From Porites lobata (Eukaryota; Cnidaria; Anthozoa; Scleractinia; Poritidae): a stretch of DNA of 64,000 nucleotides. A model generated the notes under the pieces. That model saw only the letters and a program-made list of their open reading frames with translations. It searched no databases and was not told the origin of the DNA. The number at the start of each line of letters is the position of its first letter. The stretch's first letter is position 1. The translations under genes and the position numbers were made by a program. Shown piece after piece: positions 25,001 through 35,600 of the stretch. The stretch spans positions 1,097,501 to 1,161,500 of the forward strand of contig CALNXK010000017.1 in NCBI GenBank assembly GCA_942486035.1, read 5' to 3'.

Positions 25001-26181
25001 GAGGGTGACCAGGGGATGCCCACAGGGTTCCGCATTTGGACCTCTCATCTTGAATATCTTCCAAAACGATTTGACTTATACTGTTGATGCGAACATGAAT
25101 ATGTATGCAGATGACCACCAGTTTTATGTCGTTCGCAGCACCCTCTCTGATGTGCATGATGATCTTGCTGTTTGCGCTGAGTCAGCATCTTCATGGTACA
25201 GAGCTAATACTAAAGGGAAATTTGGACACGTACCAGACAATGGCACTTGGTTGCGGAAGGAAGTCTATGGACAGTATTATGATTGACAATCATGAAGTCA
25301 GATCCACTGAATGTCTCAAGCTATTAGGTGTCTGTATTGATAACAATCTTCGTTTTGATGAACATATAAGTAGTATCTCTAAGAAGAGCGCCCAGCGGGT
25401 AGGCGTTCTCATGAGGCTCAGGAACCTTATACCCACACAAACTAAGTTACAGTTATATAAGGCAGCTGTTCTCCCGTATTTAACCTACTGTCATCTTATA
25501 TGGCATTTTTGCCGTGCTAGTGATTCTAGACGACTAGAGCGTATCCAGGAAAGAGCACTTAGGGCTATATATTGTGATAAACATTCGTCCTATGGTAAAT
25601 TACTATCTATGGCCGGGCTATCTACTCTACACAACCGGCGACTACAGCACATAGCTATTCTCATGTATAAAGTTAAAAACAACATGTGCCCAACATACAT
25701 TAGCACTCTCTTTGAACAGCCTGCAATTAAGTATGAACTGCGCAATCATGACTTCACTATACCCAGATTCAACACAGTCTCCTTTGGAAAGCACTCGCTC
25801 AGGTATATGGGCCCAAGGGTATGGAGTTCTGTTCCTAGTAACGTGAAAAAAGCTTCCACGTTGTCCTCCTTCAAATATAACATCAGAAAAGTGGATCTTA
25901 GCATGCTATTAGATGACAATAACTGCTCTAACTGCTCTCTTTGCACTTCTTAATCTTTTATTTCTTCATTTTTATAAGATAATGGATACATCTGTACATA
26001 TTGTATATAGTTCTCTCGAATTTCTCACTTGCTTATACTGTACATAGTTTTTGTTGATTTTAATTAATTTATTAATTGATTTATTCTTTTTAAATTTATT
26101 TTAGTGTCCCCACTTAGTGGTTATATACCGCTATTACAGTTTTGACACTTTAATAAAGGTATCATCATCATCATCATCATC
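22045..26181 (+). mobile_element. Non-LTR retrotransposon (LINE), CR1/L2-like, degenerate
   Basis: The unit carries an ORF with a PHD-like zinc finger, an apurinic-type endonuclease and a reverse transcriptase. It ends in an A/T-rich 3' UTR with AATAAA at about 26152 followed by an (ATC)n tail, a 3' end typical of CR1/L2-like elements. The 9-mer AAAGGAAGA occurs just before the proposed 5' end (22036-22044) and directly after the tail (26182-26190), so it may be a target-site duplication and would mark a near full-length copy. The 5' boundary is inferred from that match alone. Confidence 0.75.
22222..25953 (+). pseudogene. LINE ORF: zinc finger, endonuclease and reverse transcriptase, broken by three frameshifts
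   Basis: Frame pieces are 22222-23568, 23489-24682, then about 24660-25286, and about 25210-25953. The first holds a cross-brace zinc finger (CDHC, CANC, HLKC, CNRC) and the start of the endonuclease (HLNINSI, VSETKID). The second holds endonuclease GDLN and DHG motifs and the reverse transcriptase N-terminal part. The third holds DMSKAFDSL, PQGSAFGPL and YADDHQF, the catalytic core. The last is the thumb and C-terminal region. Shifts lie near 23.51, 24.66 (in a run of seven A) and 25.21 kb, so this copy cannot make the full protein. The first Met is followed by a hydrophobic, signal-peptide-like stretch, which is unusual for a LINE. Confidence 0.85.
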
Positions 26182-26194
26182 AAAGGAAGAGCGT

Positions 26195-26910
26195 TAGGAA
26201 GAGAAAAAAATTACACTACTTCATTGGTTTTCACCAACGACGTAGTCGGACTCGGAATCGTTAGCTAGAGCACCTATGACCTAGTGAAAATCAAAAATCG
26301 GATCGGATTCATAAGCGCGACGGAATCGGAGTCGGAAGCCATCAGAACGTTCCCATTTTGTTCCGACTTCTGTCGCTTACGATCAAGTGAAAACCAAATT
26401 GTCGGAGTCGGAAGGAGAGGCGGAACGATAAACCAGTCACAAGGCTCGTTCTACCTCTCCTTCTCCTTCTACGGGCCTGATACTCTTAAACGCTTTCGCA
26501 TCGAAAAAAAAATAATAAAAAAGCAATAATATAATAATTGTTAATTTTCTGCCCTAATGGTAGAGGGGATTAAATTCCAATCCTTTTAAGTCCTTGGAAA
26601 GAAACTATAGAGGTAATAGTCATTGCGAGCGCAGGGTCTGATATACTTCGAGAGGCTCCTTGTTACACGCAGCGATTGTTGGTAATAATGAGGGAATGGT
26701 AAGGCGATTATGTTGTTGTAAGCTTGGTAGAATGTACGAAGACGATGGATTTTCCGTCCCACCCTTTACGATTGATTTAGTTCTTCAGCTTTTGCTTGCG
26801 ACTCCGACAACCTGGTTTTAATCGTAAGCAACGGAGTCGTAAGCAGAATTGGAGGGCTTTTTTCACTTGATCATAACTCTTTACGCCTGTGATTATGACA
26901 CCGACTGATC
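26195..26910. repeat. Repeat-like region rich in GTCGGAGTCGGAA motifs
   Basis: Motifs of the GGAGTCGGAA/GGACTCGGAATCG type recur at 26.25, 26.32 and 26.41 kb, and in inverted form around 26.79-26.84 kb. The pair TCAAGTGAAAA and TTTTCACTTGATC sits near 26.38 and 26.87 kb. This suggests a fold-back element spanning most of the region, but I could not fix its ends. Confidence 0.4.
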
Positions 26911-27620
26911 GTCAACAGGGGCACCCAACGACAATTTTCGGAAAATATCTGTTCGGAAAACGATTTGCGATCTACAATTTTCGGAACATTTGTTGTAAAA
27001 TTTCTTGCTTACCTGCCTCTCCTAGGATTTTCGAACATCTGAAAAATGGTATAATTCCCCATTTTTAACGATTTTAACCCTTAAAAGCTCACCTAGAATT
27101 TTCGGGAGCCTTTTTTCTGGCTGAAATTTTCGGAAAGGTAAGTTTTGATCCCTATAATTTTCGGATCACTAGACTTTCAGCTAGGGAATCCGAACAGATG
27201 GAAAATTTCTAGGGGATAAAAATATGCCTATATCTACCGTTTAAATACTAAAATACGTTTCGTCTTTTGCAAAATTTAAGACAGGCAGGACGTTACGCCG
27301 AAAAAACTCTATTATTTTAACGCCTAGAAGCTCACCTTTTCTACTGAGGAATACAAAGCTGGGCACCCTCTACATAACAAGAGCTTTATTGACTTTACTG
27401 ATCTTTTTGAAAGCGTGAAATTAATCAGCCAGAATATTTAATTTTGATTTTTCTCTTAAGTGTTAATTTTACGTGATAAACAGCAAGACATTTGTTCGTA
27501 ACTTAGGTGCCCGTTACGAAACAAGACATGATTTAACATAAACACAAGACAAAATGCCCCCGAACTTATCAATGTCCACAGGTTTCGGTTTATTTCGAAA
27601 TAGCAACTTTCTTACAGCTC

Positions 27621-27958
27621 ATGAAAGTGTTGTGGATAGTTATATTGGCGCTTTTATGTATATTCATTTGTTGTGCCTTTGCTGAAGGCAGTTACCAGGA
27701 ATCTAAACCTGGTAATGAGAAACACAAAGCCAGGTGAGCGGTAGTTATCGCGTGACAAAACATCGTAGGAAACCGTCACATTCACGGACTAAAAGAAAAT
27801 CGCTTATGATTATTCGGATCCAGCAGGCACTTTGGAGAAAATTAAACAACCTAAAACCCTTATTTAGCAGCAATGAAGAGCTGACTGCATTTCAAAAGAG
27901 GTCAAAGGAAATGCTCTTGCATCAAAGGGCAAATCATGCCGACCAGAAACAACAATAA
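27621..27958 (+). CDS. Candidate small secreted-peptide gene (unrecognised)
   Basis: An ATG at 27621 opens a textbook signal peptide (start MKVLWIVILALLCIFICC, cleavage probably after AFA). It follows a strong acceptor-like CTTTCTTACAG, suggesting an upstream non-coding exon. The frame stops at 27735-27737, but a good donor (CCAG before gtgagc, exon end 27733) lies just before. Acceptors at 27795/27796 (short, 62-nt intron) or 27867/27868 and 27870/27871 (NAGNAG type) would join it in frame to a basic, helix-like, cysteine-free tail ending at 27956-27958. The last choice gives about 67 residues. AATAAA follows at 28105-28110. Dibasic KR pairs could be processing sites. It has no family I recognise; a frameshifted pseudogene or chance ORF is also possible. 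Confidence 0.35.
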
Positions 27959-28162
27959 TCGCAGAAAATGCATGTCATGACCTCTTAGTATGAAATAAGC
28001 GGCAAAAGTCACATTTGCTTTGAATGATTTTTGCCATTTAGTTTTTAGTCATATATTTATTTGAGAAGTAAAATTTAGCTTTTAATCTGACTTACTGTAA
28101 TAATAATAAAATCGACACGATGGTCCGATAACTTGAGTCCAGGTCATTCCTATTTTTCTTTC

Positions 28163-28274
28163 GGGATCATTTGCGGTCGACTTTGGGGATCACTTGCGGT
28201 CGAGAATCATTTGCGGTCCATTTTGGGGATCATTGCGGTCTCGGGATCATTTGCGGTTGGGGATCATTTGCGGT
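28163..28274. repeat. Tandem repeat, unit GGGATCATTTGCGGT with variable spacers
   Basis: There are six copies of GGGATCATTTGCGGT or close variants (for example GGGATCACTTGCGGT), separated by 0-8 nt spacers such as CGACTTT and CCATTTT. The conserved core with varying spacing resembles a clustered-site array more than a slippage product, but there is no direct evidence of function. Confidence 0.8.
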
Positions 28275-28560
28275 ACGGTACAGTACTGCCCTTTGCCGAT
28301 CACACATTTGGATTTAGATCTAGACAGCCGTCCGAGCAAACTGTAAACTAAAGGCTGGGACAGGTGAGGAGCTACATGTTTTGCTAGAGCAGGTCATTTT
28401 CGTTACTCTAAGGTCTTTTCATAATTTGTCCAGTACCCTAGCTTCGAAAAGCGAATCATCTTCATTTCCCCTGTACTTTTACGCGGGATTTGGGGCCCTT
28501 ATTCCCCGAAGAATCAGTTGTCGTAGCTCTTTGCTATTTACTTAACGATTGCAATTTTAG

Positions 28561-28750
28561 CCCTTCCACTGTCGAGTAATTTTTACGTGCAATGTATGAA
28601 AAACAAAACAATATGAACGTAAAAGTTGAACCTCGCTCAACTTCACGTTCAAGCTCAACAGTTCATATCTTGCCTCTATTTTTTTGAAGTGATTAAAATT
28701 TACGTGCGTGCACACTTACGTGAAATTTACGCGACAGTGGAAATCCTCCC
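28561..28750. mobile_element. Short TIR element, family 3, with TTAG flanks
   Basis: The ends CCCTTCCACTGTCG and CGACAGTGGAAATCCTCCC are inverted through TTCCACTGTCG. TTAG sits on both sides (28557-28560 and 28751-28754). The interior has repeated TTTACGTGC and CAACTT motifs in both orientations. No coding frame. Related ends occur at 30.46-30.77 kb. Confidence 0.65.
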
Positions 28751-28949
28751 TTAGATTTGTAACTGCCCGAAAAAAATACGTACCCGAGCTAAGTTATGGA
28801 GGCATACTCTCCATTTCAAGTAGATCACATATGCAATGTTTCTGGTGCTCAAGCAACTATCACAAACATTTACATTATAAACCGTTATTTGGCCTGTGTT
28901 TCTATTTAATCAAATTGGTCTAGATTCTATAAAGTAATAGAGGTTTTTG

Positions 28950-29235
28950 TGTTATCCAGAATAAGCAAGATCGAGGTGTGTGTTATCAGTTCGGCCGAAG
29001 GCCGAGATATTCACAAAACCGAATGTAATAATTGTTTTACTGATACACAGTTTTGAAGAAAATAAAGACAAACACAGCGTCGCAAGGAACCGAATTGACG
29101 TTGTTTTTGGAAATCACGCATTGCGCACATAACCTAAAGATTGGCAGTCAGTTATTTGCTAACGGATAACCAACTAAGCTGTAGGTTGCGCTGATTTCCA
29201 AAATTAACTGTAGGTTCTTAGCCAATGAGAAGACA
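28950..29235. repeat. Dispersed repeat, family 4 copy
   Basis: This stretch contains GTTATCAGTTCGGCCGAAGG, then AATAATTGTTTTACTGATAC and GCCAATGAGAAGA. The reverse-complement order of the same blocks is found at about 55.64-55.94 kb in copy B intron 4. The two are diverged copies of one element in opposite orientation. Confidence 0.6.
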
Positions 29236-29239
29236 GAAA

Positions 29240-29631
29240 ATAATAGATGGTATCAAGCGTTTATTTACGCTTAATGCCTTGCTTTAGCATCAAAAAGCGA
29301 TTCATATTGTTTGCAAAAAGGACGGCTATTTTAAAAGAAAAGAAAAATAGAAGGCAACAGACAATGAGATTCACTCGATGGCTTTATTTACATCGCATGT
29401 ACATTCCATTTCTCATTTCAGTAAAATCCTGAAGTGTGAACACTGCTAATTGTTGTTGCATGATTAAACGTTTTTCAGGTGTCTATGTGAAAAAGAACTA
29501 TCAAAACAGCCAACTGTCCATCAAGGTCAATATTTCAATGCTGTACATTCCTGAACACGGTGAAGAAGAGTAATTTGTCGATGAAATTGTACAATAAAAA
29601 CTATATTTATATATTTGTGACATTGCTTAGC
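29240..29631. other. CFAP91 3' UTR and downstream DNA
   Basis: This lies downstream of the CFAP91 stop. Coding-strand AATAAA occurs near 29383 (TTTATT on the plus strand), about 250 nt past the stop, and is the likely poly(A) signal. Nothing else was recognised. Confidence 0.45.
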
Positions 29632-32600
29632 TTATGGACAAGGGTCCGAATCATTTTCGGCATCATTAGAGGGTCCTGCCGAGGCACGGGATGAGGACGA
29701 ATCTGGACGAGACTTCGCCGAATCTTTACGAGAAGAACGGGACTTACCCGAACCAGCCCTCGATGATTGCTCGGACTTCGGGCTTGATTTGCGAGATCTT
29801 GGTTTTGGGCTTCCACTTTCGGATTTCTGCGACCTACTCGACTCAGGCCGCGAAGAGGATTGCTTTATCCCAGACGACGGTCGTGACGAGATTCGCTTTC
29901 CGGAAGGTGGTCGGGATGAAACTTGTTGAGCCGAGGACGGCCTTTCGGTTTCCTGTTGCACATCCGGTTGTTTTTCGGGTTGTTTCTCTTCCTTTGAGGG
30001 TTGTCCTTTGGGTTGTTGTTCCATGACGGTCTCTGTTTTCCCATGAATGATCCTGTGAGCTGCTACAAGATGTTTCCTTTGGCTTCGTTTTACTGTCATT
30101 GAAAAAACAAGTATTTCTGATCAACAAATTTGAAAAAAAAATGGTTCTCGTCATTGCTGACGAGACTTCAGTACAGCTCTAGACTGCAAGTAGTGTTTCA
30201 TGTTGTCAAATAGTTAAACAAGCAATAAGGAGTGCTACAATCTCAGCCAAAATTGTTAGGCCTCTTAACTGTCTCCTCGCCCTGAGGTAGAGGATTTGGC
30301 GAGTTAACTGCGATAAACAACATTGGGAGGGTGGGGAGACGGGCGAGAAGAAAAAAAAAAAAAAGAGAGCCTTCGGTGGATGTGTCCCTGTGTTTTTGTC
30401 TGTTACTGTCGCTGCGTTAGGCTACTGTCTTTGCTTTGCTTTGCTTTCCTTTAAACCAAAGGAGGATTTCCACTGTCGCATAATTTTCACGTACGAACGA
30501 ACGTAAATTCACGGCGCCTAAATAAATTGAAGCACTGTATGAAAGGTCGCGCAAGTTGTCAACTTTTACGTCTACATTGCCTCTATTTTATTTGCAAGCG
30601 TAAATTTTACGTGCGTGCACAAGTTAAAATGCGAGGAAATCCACCTTGAAAGTTGACCTCTCCTCAACTTTAACGTTTTGATCTTTCGCACAATATCTCT
30701 ATTTTATTTACGCACGCAGGTTTTTTGCGTGTACGCACGTTAAAATATACGGCGGATTTCCACCCTTATACGCAATCTACGCATCAATTCTTACCGTTTT
30801 CTCGCATAGTAATCTTTTGAACTTCAGGTAAGAGGAATGAACTAACAAGCTCGGCGACGATTTCTTCGGACTGCAGTTTGGTTCGCCTACAAAGGGAAAA
30901 TCAAAGCCATTAAAGGCAGGTTAGTTTTCGTATTTTTCTGAACGCTTTTCGTATTTTCTCAAAGATGTCTTTCAAACTAAACTCTGCATCCCGTCTTCTT
31001 ATCCTTTTTTTCTGTTTTTAAGGTCATCTTTTATAGACGTTTTACATCATTAAAGGTCTCTAATTCAGCTTGGAAAGACTGATTCAGATGTTCTTGTTAT
31101 CGTAGCACAATGGTTGTGAATCAAACTTTCAAAAAAAATTCTCACGTTTTCTCCATATCGTAAGCGATCTGGTTAATCTTTTCTGCCTGCTCTTGGATTT
31201 CCTTACGGGCCTGTTGAAGAAAAACAACGGTTAAAAAATTTAACAATTGCCGTTTTTGGTCAAGGAGGTGGTCTTTGAGCGTTAGCATTTATTAAAAACT
31301 ATTGTGAAGTACTGTCAGAGTCAAGTTTGAAGAAGGTATCCTTATACTATACTAGATGGTGCTGCTTCACTTGCTTGCCAAGAAAGTATTTCCCACCTGT
31401 TGCTCTGCAGTCTGCTCGATGGCTCCCATGATGATATCTTCAAGGTAAGTATCAACTGTGGACTGGTGAACCTTAACAACCTGACAAAATAATCAATCAC
31501 AAAAGTTAGACTACGCGTAGTCTTCAATGAGCCATAGAAAGATACTACTACTTTACATATCCTCCTCCTTTCGACCTTTCGAAGAATATTTAATCGTGTA
31601 GATTGTTTTGAGGAAATTAAGACTGTTAAAACGTCAGTTCTTGGTACAAAGGAAATGATAAATTTATAGGTAGCAAATTACTATACAAAAGATGTCTACG
31701 TATAATTGTCAACACAATGAAAAACGTTTTCCGTATTTATATTCCATTTTTATTATACCTCGTCACGAATTCAATTATTAGGATTCTGTTACGTAAGAGG
31801 GAGTCTGTTTTACTACGACACTTGTGAGTTCTGGAACCCTGGCTTCGGCCTTCGGCCAACATCGAAAATTTCCGCCGCACGCGAGAAAAACCTCTGGTAC
31901 CGAGGGTAAAGGGGTTCTGCGTACGGCAATTTATAATGACATTTTAAATTTAAAACGCCACGATAACATAAAATCGTTGAAAACAAGGACTATAAATAAA
32001 GTTAAAACATGTTGAATTTATAGTTCAGCAAACTTTGAACCATAATTTTGGAATGATCACAAAAAGAATTTGCTAGAACCCAAAATGTTTATACAATCAA
32101 AAAAACGTGAAAACTGGTTTCCATGGCCGAATGACTCAAAAGCAGTGGCAAAAAGCATTAGTGAAACTGATATCGCATCTGATTAAAACAAAATAATTGC
32201 TGGACATTAATTTTTCCATCTTATTTTAATAATCTTTATAATTCCGATTGTGTCTGTACGGGGTTCTGTAAAAATTCCCGACTATGAATTAAATGAGCGT
32301 CCCGGAAATGAAAAAAGAAAAGCAAAATAGTAACTATAACTTTGAAACATTCCTTGTTAAGAATATTCACTTTTAGGCTATTAATCTGAATCCAGTTCAA
32401 AATAAAAGAGTGGCTAACGAGCATTCAAAACTGGTGAGATTTGTCAAAACATAAAAACGGAGCTTAAAATTATTGTCTTTCTAGAGAAGTCCTCCTGGCA
32501 TAAACACGCAAGAGTAGTGTCCCGGTCAAAACAGCGTGCCTTCAAACGAAGTGGAAAATTGAACGCCCTAGTTTCACAAGTATAGCTCCCGTTTATTCCT

Positions 32601-35600
32601 TAGTTACCCTAACGCAAGAGTTCACCTGTTTAAAGACTTCATCTTCTTCGCGTCTTCTTCTTTCCTCTAATTGCCTTCGTCCACTTTCTTCTGCTTCTCG
32701 GATTCGTCTCTTCCGCTCGGCCAACATGGCGAACGCGTGGATGCGTCTTTCTTCCTAAAATGTGGTCAACCATAACACTTAATTTTTCTTTTCCAATTAA
32801 AGAAGAATGCCCTTATGGCGAACAAAACTGAGGCTACGTTTTGAGGTTCAATTTCATCCTTGGTTTAGATTATGCTTTTCTTTGTTTCAAACTCATTATC
32901 ATACATTACTATAACCCAAAACAAAGGAAACAACATTTGAGACAAGGGTAAAATTTATCCATAAAAACTATACATCTAAAAGCATTGACCACAGAACCCT
33001 GTGAGGTCTATAATAGTACAATACACAGGCATAATAGGCACTTAGGTAATGTAAATGTTGCAAAGAATTTGATAACATGTGGGTAAGGTACATGATTTTG
33101 ATTCGTCCACAAACGTTAGCAGCAAAGCTGTGAAAGAATGGAGCGCTTTTGAGACTGGGTGATTATCCGCACGCAAAAAAGCAAGTTAATAATGAATTAT
33201 TGCAAAGCATCAAGGAAATTTCGCATTTAGAATGCCAAGTTTAGGAAGATAGCTTACAATAGAGGTTGAAAGCTACTTTTAAATGAATTAAAAACAATCA
33301 TAACGTGTCTTTGAGATTCAGAATGGTTTATTACTGGGAAAATTATCTGAAATAAATGTTTGAATTAATGGTGTATTATTGAAAAGTGAAAAAGAAATTA
33401 CAAATTGTTGCGAGTCAGGCCCCATTTATATGGAGAAAAGTTATCCCGGAAAAAGAGCCGATCACCCTCCCAGCCGAGTCACCTCTAACAATCGTTTACA
33501 AGAGAAAAAAGTTGACCCCTTCAGGGTTTTCGGTAGCATTTGAAAGTACCGGGAGAAGTGGTTCAGCTGGCGGACGTACACCCGCGCGAACGTTGAGTGC
33601 TGCAGGCACGAACTTCTAGGGGGTCCGGGGGCATACCCCCCGGAAAATTGAACTCTCTAAAATGCAATTTCCTGCGTTCCCTGGACCGGAACTGGGTAAC
33701 CGGAATTATGACAGGAATCATCTCTTTTTTTTTTCGATTGTGTGCATTACATAACTAAGTGAGTAAAATAAGGGTCAAGTCTTTCTTTGGTTAATAAACG
33801 GGAAAAAAAAACGACTTTCACACTTAAAAAAATAATTATTTCGTATATGAACTACCGGATGTTACTTGTCCAAAAACCGGACGTTGCGTCCGGCGTCCGG
33901 CCTGAAACGAAACCCCTGCCCCTTTGAACAAGCCAACAGCCCTAGCGCATGCTCTAATTGTCTTTCGCCTTGACCGTGCGAACCAAAGAGTTAATAGAGA
34001 GCTTCAGATTTGAGGACGAGAGCGAGTACGAGTACAAGATTTAACTTCAAGTTTTTGCGCGTGTTCTCAAACAAAAAGACTCCCCGGAGAGCTTCATTTT
34101 ACGTTTTTTCACCGAAAAAGTTAGTACAGTTAATTACACTGAAGGAGATTAAGCCCTCTCCCGATAGCAAAATGATAAAACTTTTGACGCTGGCACACGC
34201 GCGTGCACTACTTAATACTGAGAAAATCTCGTACGAGCAGTCGTCCTTGTCCTCGAATCTAAAGCTCTCTAATAATATGGAAAAAAATAGGCCCGGAAAG
34301 GAGGGTGACCCGGCTAGGCGGGTCACGCTTAATTTTTGTTAATCATAGGAAACGTTGGCTCGCATAGGGTAGCTCGGGTAGGCGAGTCACCCTACTATCC
34401 GGGATAAGTTTTCTCCATATAAAAAAGCTGTGTTCACGAAAAAAGGTCAGTGGTTGCAAATAATTTTGGAAGCTGGGACATTACTGGGAAATGTATCATG
34501 AAAGAACAATGCTGCGTTCAGGAAAATTATGGAAAAGTGGTCTTATAGTTAAAGATTGGCGTTGATTATTTTCTGTTATTACTCGTGTTTCTTACCTGAA
34601 GTCGGATGAGCTCCTTACTCAAAAAGTCAAACATATCAGCTAGAGTGGAGCCCTCCATTTGAGATAGTGCTTCTTCAACAAACGAGTCCTGCAAAAAAAA
34701 AAAAAAAAAGAACAAAAATAAATAAAAAAATAAATAAACAACACAAAACAAACAGCTTGCTTCGAAAGTCATGGAAGCAAACTGAAACTTGCAGTCTTGT
34801 TTGGGAACTTGGCAAACAATTTCTCAATAGCTGGCACTTTATACACATATACGGCAAACGGCAAAATCAGATTCAGGTTGAAAATTTCTCAAATTAGGAA
34901 AGCAACCGATAAAAACATTTTCTGTCTAAAATAATTCGTATGGATGAAACTAGCATGAACTAACATTTTTGAGTAGATAAAATGAAGAGCAAAGGGAAAC
35001 TTGATTTTGCGATCACCTTGTCATACATGTCGACGTTTGCCGTTGGGCATAAAGGTGATTCTAAATCTCTCTAATCTCAATATAAGAGCTCGGAGGCATG
35101 TTACATGTAACATCATACTAAACACAAGAACTTTCGTTTCCTTCCTTCCTTTCACAATTTACAGTAAATCCCTAACGTACTAATATCCCCTAACTCAAGC
35201 ATCTCAAAACACCACAACGGATAAGCAAGGTAAATTTCAACCAGGGTGCCCGAGCCTCGTCATAAGAAACGCTTTGCGCCTACTGTGGACCATTCTCGGG
35301 GGCAAAATATTTACGGGCGAGATCGTTGTGTCGCCGCTAACTAATATCTCGACTCGATTAGGTGTTCTTTGAGAATGGTTGTAGGTAAAAGGTACCTTAT
35401 TAGTGTCCAGTCTCCTTTGTCGCTGTAGACTTAACACGGACTGTCGCTCATTTCTCTTTTCCATTTGCCCAGCTTGTTGAAGAGCATGCGTACTTCGTAA
35501 CTCTTGAATCAGTTCTAATCGCTTCTCTTTTCCTTCGAACATCTAAAAAGGAAGACACAGGGAAAGATTTCGTTGCTTGGAAATCGTAAAAAGGCAGGAA

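Noticed and set aside
26915..27370. Possible element with AATTTTCGG repeats and GGGCACCC/GGGTGCCC ends
   Set aside because: The motif ATTTTCGG recurs several times, but the end sequences match poorly and no target duplication was seen, so I did not annotate it as an element.
29691..30154. Open frames of 103-111 codons opposite or out of frame with the CFAP91 last exon
   Set aside because: They are shadows of the Ser/Arg-rich coding exon 29632-30092.
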